Source of the DNA: Chryseobacterium oryzae
GTDB taxonomy: Bacteria; Bacteroidota; Bacteroidia; Flavobacteriales; Weeksellaceae
NCBI RefSeq assembly: GCF_022811665.1
Contig: NZ_CP094529.1
Coordinates: 1,922,001-1,986,000, forward strand
DNA length: 64,000 nucleotides
Direction: 5' to 3'
The notes below the pieces were generated by a model. The model made no database searches. It had not been told where the DNA came from and saw only the letters and a program-made list of their open reading frames with translations. This document shows, one piece after another, positions 11,305-19,036 of the stretch. A program made the translations under genes and the position numbers. Within the stretch, counting starts at the first letter, position 1, and every line of letters begins with the position of its first letter.

Positions 11305-12311
11305 ATTATATTGTTATAGGATTTCTCTGGCTTGCAATATGTCTTTATATTATTTTAGGAGGTGCAGACTTCGGAGCTGGGATTGTAGAACTTTTCAGCA
11401 GAAAAAAAGAGAGAAAGTACACACAGAAAATAATGTATGAATCTATTGCTCCAATTTGGGAAGCAAATCACATGTGGCTTGTTATTGCTATCGTAATTTT
11501 ATTTGTTGGATTTCCTGATATTTACAGCTTTGCTTCCACCTATCTTCATATTCCGTTGGTATTAATGCTTGTGGGAATTATTGCAAGAGGAACGGCATTC
11601 ACATTCAGACATTATGATGCGGTTGAAGACCAATGGCAGAACGTTTATACTCATATTTTTTATTATTCTAGTTTGCTGACGCCTTTTTTTCTGGGAATGA
11701 TTGGTGCGTCTTCTATTTCCGGAACCTTAAATCCTGATGCAAAAAATTTCTTGGATCTTTATGTATTCAGTTGGTTTAATTTTTTCGGAATTTGTGTGGG
11801 ATTATTTACGGTGGCAATATGCTTTTATCTTGCATCAATATTCAGTTTGAGAGAAACAAAAGCAGGTTACAACCTCAATCTCATGATAAAAAAAGCCAAG
11901 CAGTCTATGATTTTTGTAGTAGCGACAGGAATTTTAGTATTCATCTCTGCTTACACTTCCGGAATTCCTTTATTGGAAAGAGTTTTTGGACATTGGATTG
12001 GCATTGCAGCAGTTGTTACCGCTAGTATATTTTTAGGAATGCTCTTTATTTTCATTAAAACAAAAAAACTTTTGTTGGTAAGAGTTTTGGCGGGAGCACA
12101 GATTCTTATGATTCTTGTTGCAGCAACTTATCAACTTTATCCCGATATTATTCTGCTTCACAACGGAAATCACTTATCATTAACGGAAAATATAGCTCCG
12201 GAAAAAACCATCAGTTTTTTAGGATGGGCACTTATGATTGGATGTATTTTTATTTTGCCTTTCCTTTTTTATCTGATGTATTCATTCAGCAGACGGAATG
12301 CTAAAGATTAG
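11301..12311 (+). CDS. cydB: Cytochrome bd quinol oxidase subunit II
   Basis: Partner of CydA with about eight to nine membrane helices (336 residues). The N-terminus has the family pattern FLWLAICLYIILGGADFGAGIVELF, and WEANHMWLVIAIVILFVGFP is the conserved segment following it. It has no heme of its own in known enzymes; it stabilises the complex. Translation starts inside the cydA stop (ATGA overlap). No small CydX-like ORF was found between its stop and the terminator, and the CydDC exporter genes are not in this window. Confidence 0.95.
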   Translation: MNYIVIGFLWLAICLYIILGGADFGAGIVELFSRKKERKYTQKIMYESIAPIWEANHMWLVIAIVILFVGFPDIYSFASTYLHIPLVLMLVGIIARGTAFTFRHYDAVEDQWQNVYTHIFYYSSLLTPFFLGMIGASSISGTLNPDAKNFLDLYVFSWFNFFGICVGLFTVAICFYLASIFSLRETKAGYNLNLMIKKAKQSMIFVVATGILVFISAYTSGIPLLERVFGHWIGIAAVVTASIFLGMLFIFIKTKKLLLVRVLAGAQILMILVAATYQLYPDIILLHNGNHLSLTENIAPEKTISFLGWALMIGCIFILPFLFYLMYSFSRRNAKD

Positions 12312-12340
12312 TTTTTTGCAACAAAAATGATTTGAAAAGA

Positions 12341-12372
12341 AAACTCCCTACAAAAAATGTAAGGAGTTTTTT
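12341..12372 (+). terminator. Terminator after cydAB
   Basis: Stem AAACTCC-C-TAC with GTA-A-GGAGTTT (one mismatch) and a T7 tract on the plus strand. It may also serve the convergent ecotin gene. Confidence 0.75.
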
Positions 12373-12377
12373 TACGC

Positions 12378-12866
12378 TTATAATTTTCCAACAGCTTTCT
12401 TCATTAAATCTGGGCGTAAAATCCTGTATCTTACTTCCATATCTTTAGGAACATAAAGCACTAAAGGCAATTTACTGTTATAATTAGCAATTTCTGGCTG
12501 CAAAGAAACAAACTTAAGAGTGAGTTTTTGATCCGGACATGCCATTAATGTGCTTCCCGTTTCTCCTTTAGAATCTATTTCATAATAATTGTATCCCCAA
12601 CCCTGAACTTCTTTCAGTTTTTTATCGCCAATTAAGAAATGTCTGTTACAATCTACTTTTTTTTCAATTCCTGCAAAAAATTCTACTTTTAAATCGTTCT
12701 CATTTTTCTCAACAGGAAGCTGAATATATACCATTTTATATCCATCTTTTGCTTTAGGAAACATTTCGATCTGGAGTTTTTCAAACTTTTTAGTTTTCTT
12801 TTGTGCCAATATATTTCCGCCCATTAAAAGAATTGCAGAAAGACAAATTATTTTTGAAAATTTCAT
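12378..12866 (-). CDS. eco: Ecotin-family serine protease inhibitor, exported
   Basis: Periplasmic or secreted dimeric inhibitor of trypsin-fold proteases. A signal peptide (about 1-21, ending ILAQ) precedes a mature region that follows E. coli ecotin along its length: VYIQLPVEKNENDLKVEFFAG, VDCN (Cys73), GWGYNYYEID, the reactive loop GSTLMACPD (Cys110) and LPLVLYVPKDMEVRYRIL. Cys73 and Cys110 should form the loop-bracing disulfide. The P1 position, Met84 in E. coli ecotin, is Leu107 here. Ecotins are known to protect bacteria from host proteases such as neutrophil elastase. It is a single-gene unit, convergent with cydB. Confidence 0.9.
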   Translation of the reverse strand: MKFSKIICLSAILLMGGNILAQKKTKKFEKLQIEMFPKAKDGYKMVYIQLPVEKNENDLKVEFFAGIEKKVDCNRHFLIGDKKLKEVQGWGYNYYEIDSKGETGSTLMACPDQKLTLKFVSLQPEIANYNSKLPLVLYVPKDMEVRYRILRPDLMKKAVGKL

Positions 12867-12950
12867 ATTATTTTAAATTTTGAAAAAGTAAAATTCAAAA
12901 ATTATTCCACAAATGTGGTATCAAATTAACTTGTTAACTTTCAACATTAT

Positions 12951-13733
12951 TCAAACCTGCAAAAAATAACTTTCGGAAAAACTTTCTTTAGCTGCTTTGT
13001 ACCCAATATTAAAAATCTGTTCCAACCTTTCTTTTTTTCGTTCAAATGTACCAAAACCAGAAAGTTCCTGAGAGGAAATAAGCCAATCGCAATGATCGAA
13101 CTTAATTTTTTCTATCCTGTAAGAAAGTAAATCGTATGAACGGGAAACAATTGCTTTTATCGATTTTAAATCATTTATTTTAATATCATTTGGCGGAGAA
13201 ACAAATACACCAATCATTTTATCGCAATCATTCCGAATAATATCTGCTGGGAAATTATTAAGCACACCGCCATCGCAAAACATCTCTTCTCCCAAAATAT
13301 AAGGTGTTGTAATCCCCGGAATTGAGCAGGAAGCAATAATGGCATCTGTAACCAAAAAATCTTTATCGAAGATTTTTTCTGTTCCTCCCACAAGTTCGGT
13401 AGCAACAATTCTCACGTCTTTATCCAAATCACCTATTTTAATTCCCTGAAAAATAGGTTTTAGATAATTTTTAAAAATAACAGACGAAACAAGCCCGGGT
13501 TGATTAAAAGCAAAATGCTTCCAGTTAAAAAAATATACCGATTGAAAAAAATCTAAAATTTCTTCAGGCTTTTTACCAATAGCATAAAGGCACCCAACAA
13601 TAGAACCGGCACTGCAACACGATAAGACATCTATGTTGATGTTTTGTTCATTCAGAAATTTTAAAACTCCGGCATGAGCAATACCTTTTGTTCCGCCGCC
13701 GGATAAAACCAATCCTATTTTTTCAGAATTCAT
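12951..13733 (-). CDS. Patatin-like phospholipase (RssA-like)
   Basis: Serine acyl hydrolase with the patatin Ser-Asp dyad. The oxyanion segment SGGGTKGIAHAGVL (residues 11-24) is intact. The nucleophile elbow reads CCS41AG rather than GxSxG, and the second catalytic residue is Asp154 in FCDGGVLNN. The 260-residue size and the lack of a signal peptide or beta-barrel fit the cytoplasmic RssA/YlbK type rather than the PlpD secretion type. The Gly-to-Cys change at the elbow is conservative in size and does not by itself argue for inactivity. The substrate is unknown. Confidence 0.85.
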   Translation of the reverse strand: MNSEKIGLVLSGGGTKGIAHAGVLKFLNEQNINIDVLSCCSAGSIVGCLYAIGKKPEEILDFFQSVYFFNWKHFAFNQPGLVSSVIFKNYLKPIFQGIKIGDLDKDVRIVATELVGGTEKIFDKDFLVTDAIIASCSIPGITTPYILGEEMFCDGGVLNNFPADIIRNDCDKMIGVFVSPPNDIKINDLKSIKAIVSRSYDLLSYRIEKIKFDHCDWLISSQELSGFGTFERKKERLEQIFNIGYKAAKESFSESYFLQV

Positions 13734-13807
13734 TGAATAAATTTAAGAAAACATCTTTAAAAGTAATCTTTAAGATTTCTAAATTTTATGTTAATTATTA
13801 AGAAAAT

Positions 13808-13840
13808 AAAAAACCACAGACGTAAATCTGTGGTTTAGTT
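13808..13840 (-). terminator. Terminator after lpdA
   Basis: A 10-bp perfect stem (AAACCACAGA with TCTGTGGTTT, 13811-13836) and a minus-strand T run. It lies 25 bases past the lpdA stop. Confidence 0.8.
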
Positions 13841-13863
13841 TATATTAAGTTGAAAATATCAAA

Positions 13864-15252
13864 TTAAATATGAATTACCTCTCCATAAGCAGCTGCAGCA
13901 GCTTCCATAATCGCTTCAGAAACTGTTGGGTGCGGGTGTATAGCTTTGATGATTTCGTGACCTGTAGTTTCTAATTTTCTTGCAACAACAGCTTCAGCAA
14001 CCATATCCGTAACACCATCACCAATCATGTGGCAACCTAACCATTCACCATATTTTGCATCAAAGATTACTTTGATAAAACCATCTGTATTTCCGTTGGC
14101 AGTTGCTTTTCCGCTTGCTGAAAGAGGGAATTTACCCACTTTAATTTCGTATCCTTTTTCTTTAGCCTGCTTTTCTGTAAGACCAACAGAAGCCACTTCT
14201 GGATGGCAGTATGTACATCCCGGAATATTGCCATAATCTATTTTCTCAACGTGCATTCCCTTAATTTTTTCTACGCACGTAATTCCTTCAGCAGAAGCAA
14301 CGTGTGCCAAAGCCTGCGTAGGAATAATATCACCGATGGCATAGTAACCAGGAACAGAAGTTTCATACCACTCGTTTACCAAAACTCTGCCTTTATCTGT
14401 CTGAATTCCCACTTCTTCAAGACCAATCCCTTCAATATTTGCAGCAATTCCGACAGCAGACAATAAAATATCAGCTTCAAGAGTGATGTTTCCGTTTGCC
14501 GTTTTTACCGTTGCTTTTACGCCTTCACCGCTTGTATCAACACTTTCTACAGAAGCATTGGTCATAATATCAATACCAGATTTTTTCAGAGATTTCTCAA
14601 GGTGTTTAGAAATTTCTTCATCTTCTACAGGAACAATGTTTGGCAAGAATTCAACAATGGTAACTTTGGTTCCCATTGTGTTATAGAAATCTGCAAATTC
14701 TACTCCGATAGCTCCGGAACCTACAACAATCATAGATTTCGGTTGTTCAGGAAGAGAGAGCGCCTGTCTGTAGCCAATTACTTTTTTGCCATCCTGAGGA
14801 AGATTCGGCAATTCTCTAGAGCGGGCTCCGGTTGCAATAATGATATGAGTTCCTGTATATTCGGTTGTTTTACCTTCTTTATCTGTAACAGAAACTTTTT
14901 TACCTTTCTGTACTTTGGCAGTACCAAGAATTACGTCGATTTTGTTTTTTTTCATCAAAAACTCAATCCCTTTGCTCATTTTAGAGGCTACACCACGGCT
15001 TCTCTGAATAACATTCGGAAACTCAAAACTTGCTTCCACTTTATTCAAGCCATAATCTTCAGCGTGATTAATATAATGAAAAACCTGAGCAGATTTCAGT
15101 AAAGCTTTAGTGGGAATACACCCCCAGTTAAGGCAAATTCCTCCTAAATTTTCTTTTTCGATAATTGCAGTTTTAAAACCCAACTGTGCCGCTCTGATTG
15201 CGGTAACATATCCACCAGGACCACTTCCGATGACAATAATATCGTAATTCAT
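13864..15252 (-). CDS. lpdA: Dihydrolipoyl dehydrogenase
   Basis: FAD-dependent E3 component of 2-oxo-acid dehydrogenase complexes and the glycine cleavage system; it reoxidises dihydrolipoamide with NAD+. The N-terminal FAD motif GSGPGGY, the redox disulfide in GGICLNWGCIPTK, the NAD motif GSGAIGVEF and the C-terminal active-site HPHPTVSE are all present. The frame is open for 24 more codons upstream, but that extension (MEVCCLITFKIQYF...) is unlike the family, so the ATG at 15252 giving MNYDIIVIGSGPGG (462 residues) was chosen. No E1 or E2 gene is adjacent. Confidence 0.95.
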   Translation of the reverse strand: MNYDIIVIGSGPGGYVTAIRAAQLGFKTAIIEKENLGGICLNWGCIPTKALLKSAQVFHYINHAEDYGLNKVEASFEFPNVIQRSRGVASKMSKGIEFLMKKNKIDVILGTAKVQKGKKVSVTDKEGKTTEYTGTHIIIATGARSRELPNLPQDGKKVIGYRQALSLPEQPKSMIVVGSGAIGVEFADFYNTMGTKVTIVEFLPNIVPVEDEEISKHLEKSLKKSGIDIMTNASVESVDTSGEGVKATVKTANGNITLEADILLSAVGIAANIEGIGLEEVGIQTDKGRVLVNEWYETSVPGYYAIGDIIPTQALAHVASAEGITCVEKIKGMHVEKIDYGNIPGCTYCHPEVASVGLTEKQAKEKGYEIKVGKFPLSASGKATANGNTDGFIKVIFDAKYGEWLGCHMIGDGVTDMVAEAVVARKLETTGHEIIKAIHPHPTVSEAIMEAAAAAYGEVIHI

Positions 15253-15335
15253 TAGTTTAAAATTTTTATGCGAATTTAAGGAAAAATATTGGATCTTGAA
15301 CGTTATCAAACAGCAGACTTCCACTACTGATTAAC

Positions 15336-15367
15336 AAAAAAGAGCATGCTTTGCGCACACTCTTTAT
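15336..15367 (-). terminator. Terminator after the small secreted protein gene
   Basis: On the minus strand AAAGAGTGTGC pairs with GCATGCTCTTT using two G-U pairs, followed by TTT. It lies between the 15402 gene and lpdA. Confidence 0.75.
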
Positions 15368-15401
15368 TATGTTCTTCTATACAATGATTTTTTAAGAAAA
15401 A

Positions 15402-15665
15402 TTATCTTACAGATTTTAATAGTTTTTTTTCGTTTCTGTACCTTTCATTTAAAGCTTTCAGCTGCTGGCTTTTCATTTTTTTTGTGGCAAGCGGATGTTT
15501 CAGAATTAATTTTTTCTCAAAATTATATTTTTTATCCAGCTCTTTTGCCTTAGCATTGTACAATTCAGTTTTTGAAGGATGTGGCGGAACAGGCGGGCGT
15601 TTCTGTGAAAAAGCAGTTGTGGTGAAACCAAGCAATAATACTGTTGATATAAATAAGTTTTTCAT
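15402..15665 (-). CDS. Small secreted basic protein, function unknown
   Basis: An 87-residue protein with a clear signal peptide (MKNLFISTVLLLGFTTTAFSQ, about 20 residues). The mature part is about 65 residues, strongly Lys/Arg-rich, with a proline-rich start (KRPPVPPHP) and then a probable helical segment (LDKKYNFEKKLILKHP, QLKALNERYRNEKKLL). I recognise no family. Having a separate terminator and an open upstream region argues that it is a real gene. The charge suggests association with nucleic acid, polysaccharide or the membrane surface, but nothing more can be said. Confidence 0.65.
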   Translation of the reverse strand: MKNLFISTVLLLGFTTTAFSQKRPPVPPHPSKTELYNAKAKELDKKYNFEKKLILKHPLATKKMKSQQLKALNERYRNEKKLLKSVR

Positions 15666-15803
15666 AACATTTTATTTTTTGATATTTAAAAGAAAACCAT
15701 TCATTGGATTTTGAAATGAATATTACACATACTATACCAAATTATTCATTGCTATTTTTAAACTATTTCTTTACTTTTATATCTTGAAAATTCATTTGCA
15801 TTT

Positions 15804-16178
15804 ATGAAAAAAAGTACTTTAACCCAAGACAACATTTGGATGAAAGAGCCCGAAGAACACGACTTCCCCGCTGCTCAGGATTACCTGGAATTACTTTTGG
15901 TTCCCGATGCTGCAAAAAAAATTGTTGAAGATCTCAAAAAAGCTCCCACGATTATAAAAAAATCTAAAGATATTCTGAGAGCAAGCAGGCTTCCATTATT
16001 GCCGGAAACCAATATTCACGTTAAAGAAAATCTGAAAAAAGTACAGAAAAATAAAAAACTGTCGCCCATATTGCTGATGAGAGGGCAAAATGATCTCATT
16101 ATTGCAGATGGTTACCATCGCTTATGTTGCAGCTATTATCTTACGGAAGATATGGATGTTCCGTGCAGATTAGTATAA
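15804..16178 (+). CDS. Small protein with ParB/sulfiredoxin-like DGYHR motif
   Basis: A 124-residue protein without signal peptide or membrane segment. The C-terminal third reads LSPILLMRGQNDLIIADGYHRLCCSYYL. The D-G-x-H-R motif after a hydrophobic strand is the hallmark of the ParB N-terminal/Srx fold, known for nucleotide (CTP or ATP) binding in characterised members. The N-terminal part has helices (AAQDYLELLLVPDAAKKIVEDL) and an R-A-S-R-L-P-L-L-P segment. No HTH, no parA and no phage gene are nearby, so a partition role is unlikely. A free-standing kinase- or nuclease-like role is possible but unproven. Confidence 0.6.
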   Translation: MKKSTLTQDNIWMKEPEEHDFPAAQDYLELLLVPDAAKKIVEDLKKAPTIIKKSKDILRASRLPLLPETNIHVKENLKKVQKNKKLSPILLMRGQNDLIIADGYHRLCCSYYLTEDMDVPCRLV

Positions 16179-16207
16179 CCCCAAATCAGAAATTGGTTTG
16201 GGTTTTT
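16177..16207 (+). terminator. Terminator after the DGYHR protein gene
   Basis: AACCCCAAA pairs with TTTGGGTT (one bulge) and is followed by TTTT. It begins at the stop codon. It may act in both directions, since bglX-like transcription converges here. Confidence 0.7.
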
Positions 16208-16232
16208 ACTTTAAAATACATTTCAAAACCCA

Positions 16233-18896
16233 TTACTGTATTTCAATATTTTGTTTTAAAGGCAGATTTTTAGAAGAATTTCCTACAAAAATTCTGAACG
16301 TACCTTTTTCTACAGTCCAGCTCATTGTTGAATCCAAAAACTGAAGTTCTTTTACAGGAAGCTCAATAGAAATACGTTTTGATTCTCCGGGTTTTAAAAA
16401 TACTTTTTGAAAGCCTTTCAGCTCAATAACCGGTCTTGAAACTGATGCCAGTAAATCTTTTACATAGAGTTGTACAACTTCGCTTCCTGCTTTTGAGCCT
16501 GTATTTTTCACATTAATTTTTGCAATGATGGTATCATTTTCTGCAAATTTTGACTGATTTAATTTTAAATCTGAAATCTCAAAAGTGGTATAGCTTAACC
16601 CAAAACCGAACGGGTATAACGGTTCACCGCTCAAATCATAATAATCATTTCCTCTTCCTGTTGGATGATGATTGTACGTTAAAGGCAATTGTCCCTCCTC
16701 AATGGGAAACGTAATCGGCAATTTTCCTGAAGGATTTTCTGCACCAAAAAGCACTTTTGCAACCGCATTTCCGCCTTCTTCACCGGGATACCAAACGTCT
16801 AAAACTGCTCCTACCTGATCTTTCCAGTCCGTGGTTTTTATGGCAGAACCGCCCACCAAAATAACTGCGGTTGGTTTGTTTAGTTTTGAAATTTCATGAA
16901 TAAATTCTTCCTGATTTCCCGGAAGGCTCAATGAAGAACGATCCTGAAATTCACCTTCATGAATTCCTGCCGTAACGATAATGTAATCTGCATTTTGAGC
17001 TAATTTTACAGCATCTTTAAAATCTTTTTGATAATCATTTAAACCATAATTCCAAACCAGTTCTATATTGGCTTCTCCTCTGTTTTCACGGAATTCTACA
17101 GCAATATTATATTTTTGACCTTTTGTGAAATCCACATCTACTGTTTGGGTTGAATAGCTCAGTTTTTCCCAATTATCAATCAATAATTTTTCATTTAAAT
17201 ATAATCTGAAACCATCATTTCCACGAAGTCCCAATTGATATTTTCCTGATGTTGGAGCTTCCAGTTTGCCTGTCCAGCGGATGCTGTAATTATCCGGCTG
17301 AAGCTTTTTGGGATTTGGAGAATATAAAGTCCATTTAAAATTCAACTGTTCGTCCTGTTTTTCAAACTCTGGAGTTCCTTTTAAATCGGAATTAGAAAAA
17401 TAAATCCCTTTTAAGCCTTTTTGGTTTTCAGAAGATAAAAATTCGGCAGGAACAGTTACCAACTTTTTCAAATTCCAGTCAATTCCTTTGGAGTAGGTGA
17501 TTTCTACATTTTTATTTTTAACGAAATTTTTAATCCCTTCCAAAATACTCACTTTTTTATTTCCCGGTCCCGAATATCCTCCCAATCTTGCATCTACAGC
17601 ATCTGTTCCAACCACCAAAATCTTTTTATAATTTTCTGAAATGGGAAGTGTTTTGTTATGATTCTGAAGCAAAACAAACGATTCGGCAGCTGCCTTTTCC
17701 GCCAACGGTTTATGATTGATTTTCTTTAGCTCAGCCAAATCTTTTTTGGAAACATAGGGATTTTCAAAAAGACCCAATTCAAATTTAGCCCTCAAAACTC
17801 TTGTAACAGCATCATCAATTCTTTTCTTTGAAATTCTTCCATCCAAAAACGGAGGAATAAATAATTTATAATGTTGATATTCGGTTTGAAAAATTACATC
17901 AAGTCCTGCATTAATCGCCTGTGCAGAAGCATCATCATAATCTTTTGCCGTAAAATGCAGAACATTCGCCCCGCCAACCGCACTTGCATCACTAATCACG
18001 AAACCTTTGAAATTCCATTCGTTTTTCAATTTTTCGGTTAATAACCAATGATTTGCGGTTGATGGCCTTCCGTCCAAGAGATTATAAGAAGTCATCACAG
18101 AACGGCTTTTTCCCTGATTAAAAGCTTTTTGAAAGGGAATTAAATGCGTTTCTTCCAAATATCTTTTGCTCCAATGAATTGGATATGAATCTCTTCCGCC
18201 ATCGCCCACATTGGCCAAAAAGTGTTTGGGAGTAGTAATAATTCCCTGATTTTCAAAGGAAGAGACGAAATTCACCCCCATCACGGAAGTCAAAAACGGA
18301 TCTTCGCCGTAGGTTTCTTCTGTTCTTCCCCATCTAACGTCACTCGCCAAATTCACAACGGGTGTCAAAATCTGACGAATTCCTCTCAGTTTAGATTCTT
18401 TTGCAATCGCTGTCGAAACTTGTTTCATCAACTCAGGATTAAAAGTTGCCGATAAGCCTATTGCCTGTGGAAAAGCCGTTGCTCCTTCACGCATCAACCC
18501 ATGCAAAGCTTCATCAAAAGGGATGATGGGAATTCCCAATCGGGATTCTTCCACAAAATATTTTTGAATGGCATTGATTTTTTTGGCCAACCTTTCTGCA
18601 TCTTCATTGGCATTATATTTCAGCAATTGTCCGGCAACGCCACCTCCCTGATTTCCTGCACTCACTTGTAAACCAAAAATTCCGTGGGAATACTGACCTT
18701 TCGGAACGTTATCCAAATCTCCGGGAATCATAAAACACTGCCAGAATTTTTCTTCGGGAGTCATCCTTTTCAGTAAATCCTGAACTCTGACTTCCACAGT
18801 CTGTTTCGGGTCTTTATACAAAGGTTTTTGAGCTGAAATGATTACAGAACTCAATAATGAAAAAGCTATTATTTTAAAACGAAACTTAAAGCACAT
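16233..18896 (-). CDS. Glycoside hydrolase family 3 enzyme with PA14 insert (beta-glucosidase/xylosidase type)
   Basis: An exported 887-residue GH3 enzyme (signal peptide about 1-22, ending IISAQ). The (beta/alpha)8 domain has KHFLANV and the nucleophile Asp303 in GFVISDASAVGG. The alpha/beta sandwich domain is interrupted at about residues 480-630 by a PA14 domain (GIYFSNSDLKG ... GNDGFRLYLNEKLLIDNW). A C-terminal Fn3-like domain (YPFGFGLSYTTFE onward) closes it. GH3/PA14 enzymes are known to act on beta-linked gluco- or xylo-oligosaccharides, and the PA14 part shapes the substrate site. It lies next to a GH29 fucosidase on the same strand (140 bases apart), but no SusC/SusD pair accompanies them. 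Confidence 0.93.
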   Translation of the reverse strand: MCFKFRFKIIAFSLLSSVIISAQKPLYKDPKQTVEVRVQDLLKRMTPEEKFWQCFMIPGDLDNVPKGQYSHGIFGLQVSAGNQGGGVAGQLLKYNANEDAERLAKKINAIQKYFVEESRLGIPIIPFDEALHGLMREGATAFPQAIGLSATFNPELMKQVSTAIAKESKLRGIRQILTPVVNLASDVRWGRTEETYGEDPFLTSVMGVNFVSSFENQGIITTPKHFLANVGDGGRDSYPIHWSKRYLEETHLIPFQKAFNQGKSRSVMTSYNLLDGRPSTANHWLLTEKLKNEWNFKGFVISDASAVGGANVLHFTAKDYDDASAQAINAGLDVIFQTEYQHYKLFIPPFLDGRISKKRIDDAVTRVLRAKFELGLFENPYVSKKDLAELKKINHKPLAEKAAAESFVLLQNHNKTLPISENYKKILVVGTDAVDARLGGYSGPGNKKVSILEGIKNFVKNKNVEITYSKGIDWNLKKLVTVPAEFLSSENQKGLKGIYFSNSDLKGTPEFEKQDEQLNFKWTLYSPNPKKLQPDNYSIRWTGKLEAPTSGKYQLGLRGNDGFRLYLNEKLLIDNWEKLSYSTQTVDVDFTKGQKYNIAVEFRENRGEANIELVWNYGLNDYQKDFKDAVKLAQNADYIIVTAGIHEGEFQDRSSLSLPGNQEEFIHEISKLNKPTAVILVGGSAIKTTDWKDQVGAVLDVWYPGEEGGNAVAKVLFGAENPSGKLPITFPIEEGQLPLTYNHHPTGRGNDYYDLSGEPLYPFGFGLSYTTFEISDLKLNQSKFAENDTIIAKINVKNTGSKAGSEVVQLYVKDLLASVSRPVIELKGFQKVFLKPGESKRISIELPVKELQFLDSTMSWTVEKGTFRIFVGNSSKNLPLKQNIEIQ

Positions 18897-19036
18897 ACAT
18901 AATTTGATTTAATTATTGTTCTTTTGTCATTAAATATAAGAACCAAAAGTTCAAGACGGATTCTTCTGCTAAAATTTGGAAAAACTTCCTTAACACTTCC
19001 GAATCCTAAGTCATTTTTAAGTCTTCGCCAATTCAA

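Noticed and set aside
12312..12377. Small CydX-like gene after cydB
   Set aside because: Only 66 bases with a terminator; no short hydrophobic ORF.
14602..15102. 166-codon open frame on the plus strand
   Set aside because: It lies entirely antisense to lpdA, whose family motifs are intact; the product is low-complexity Phe/Cys/Asn-rich sequence with no recognisable domain.
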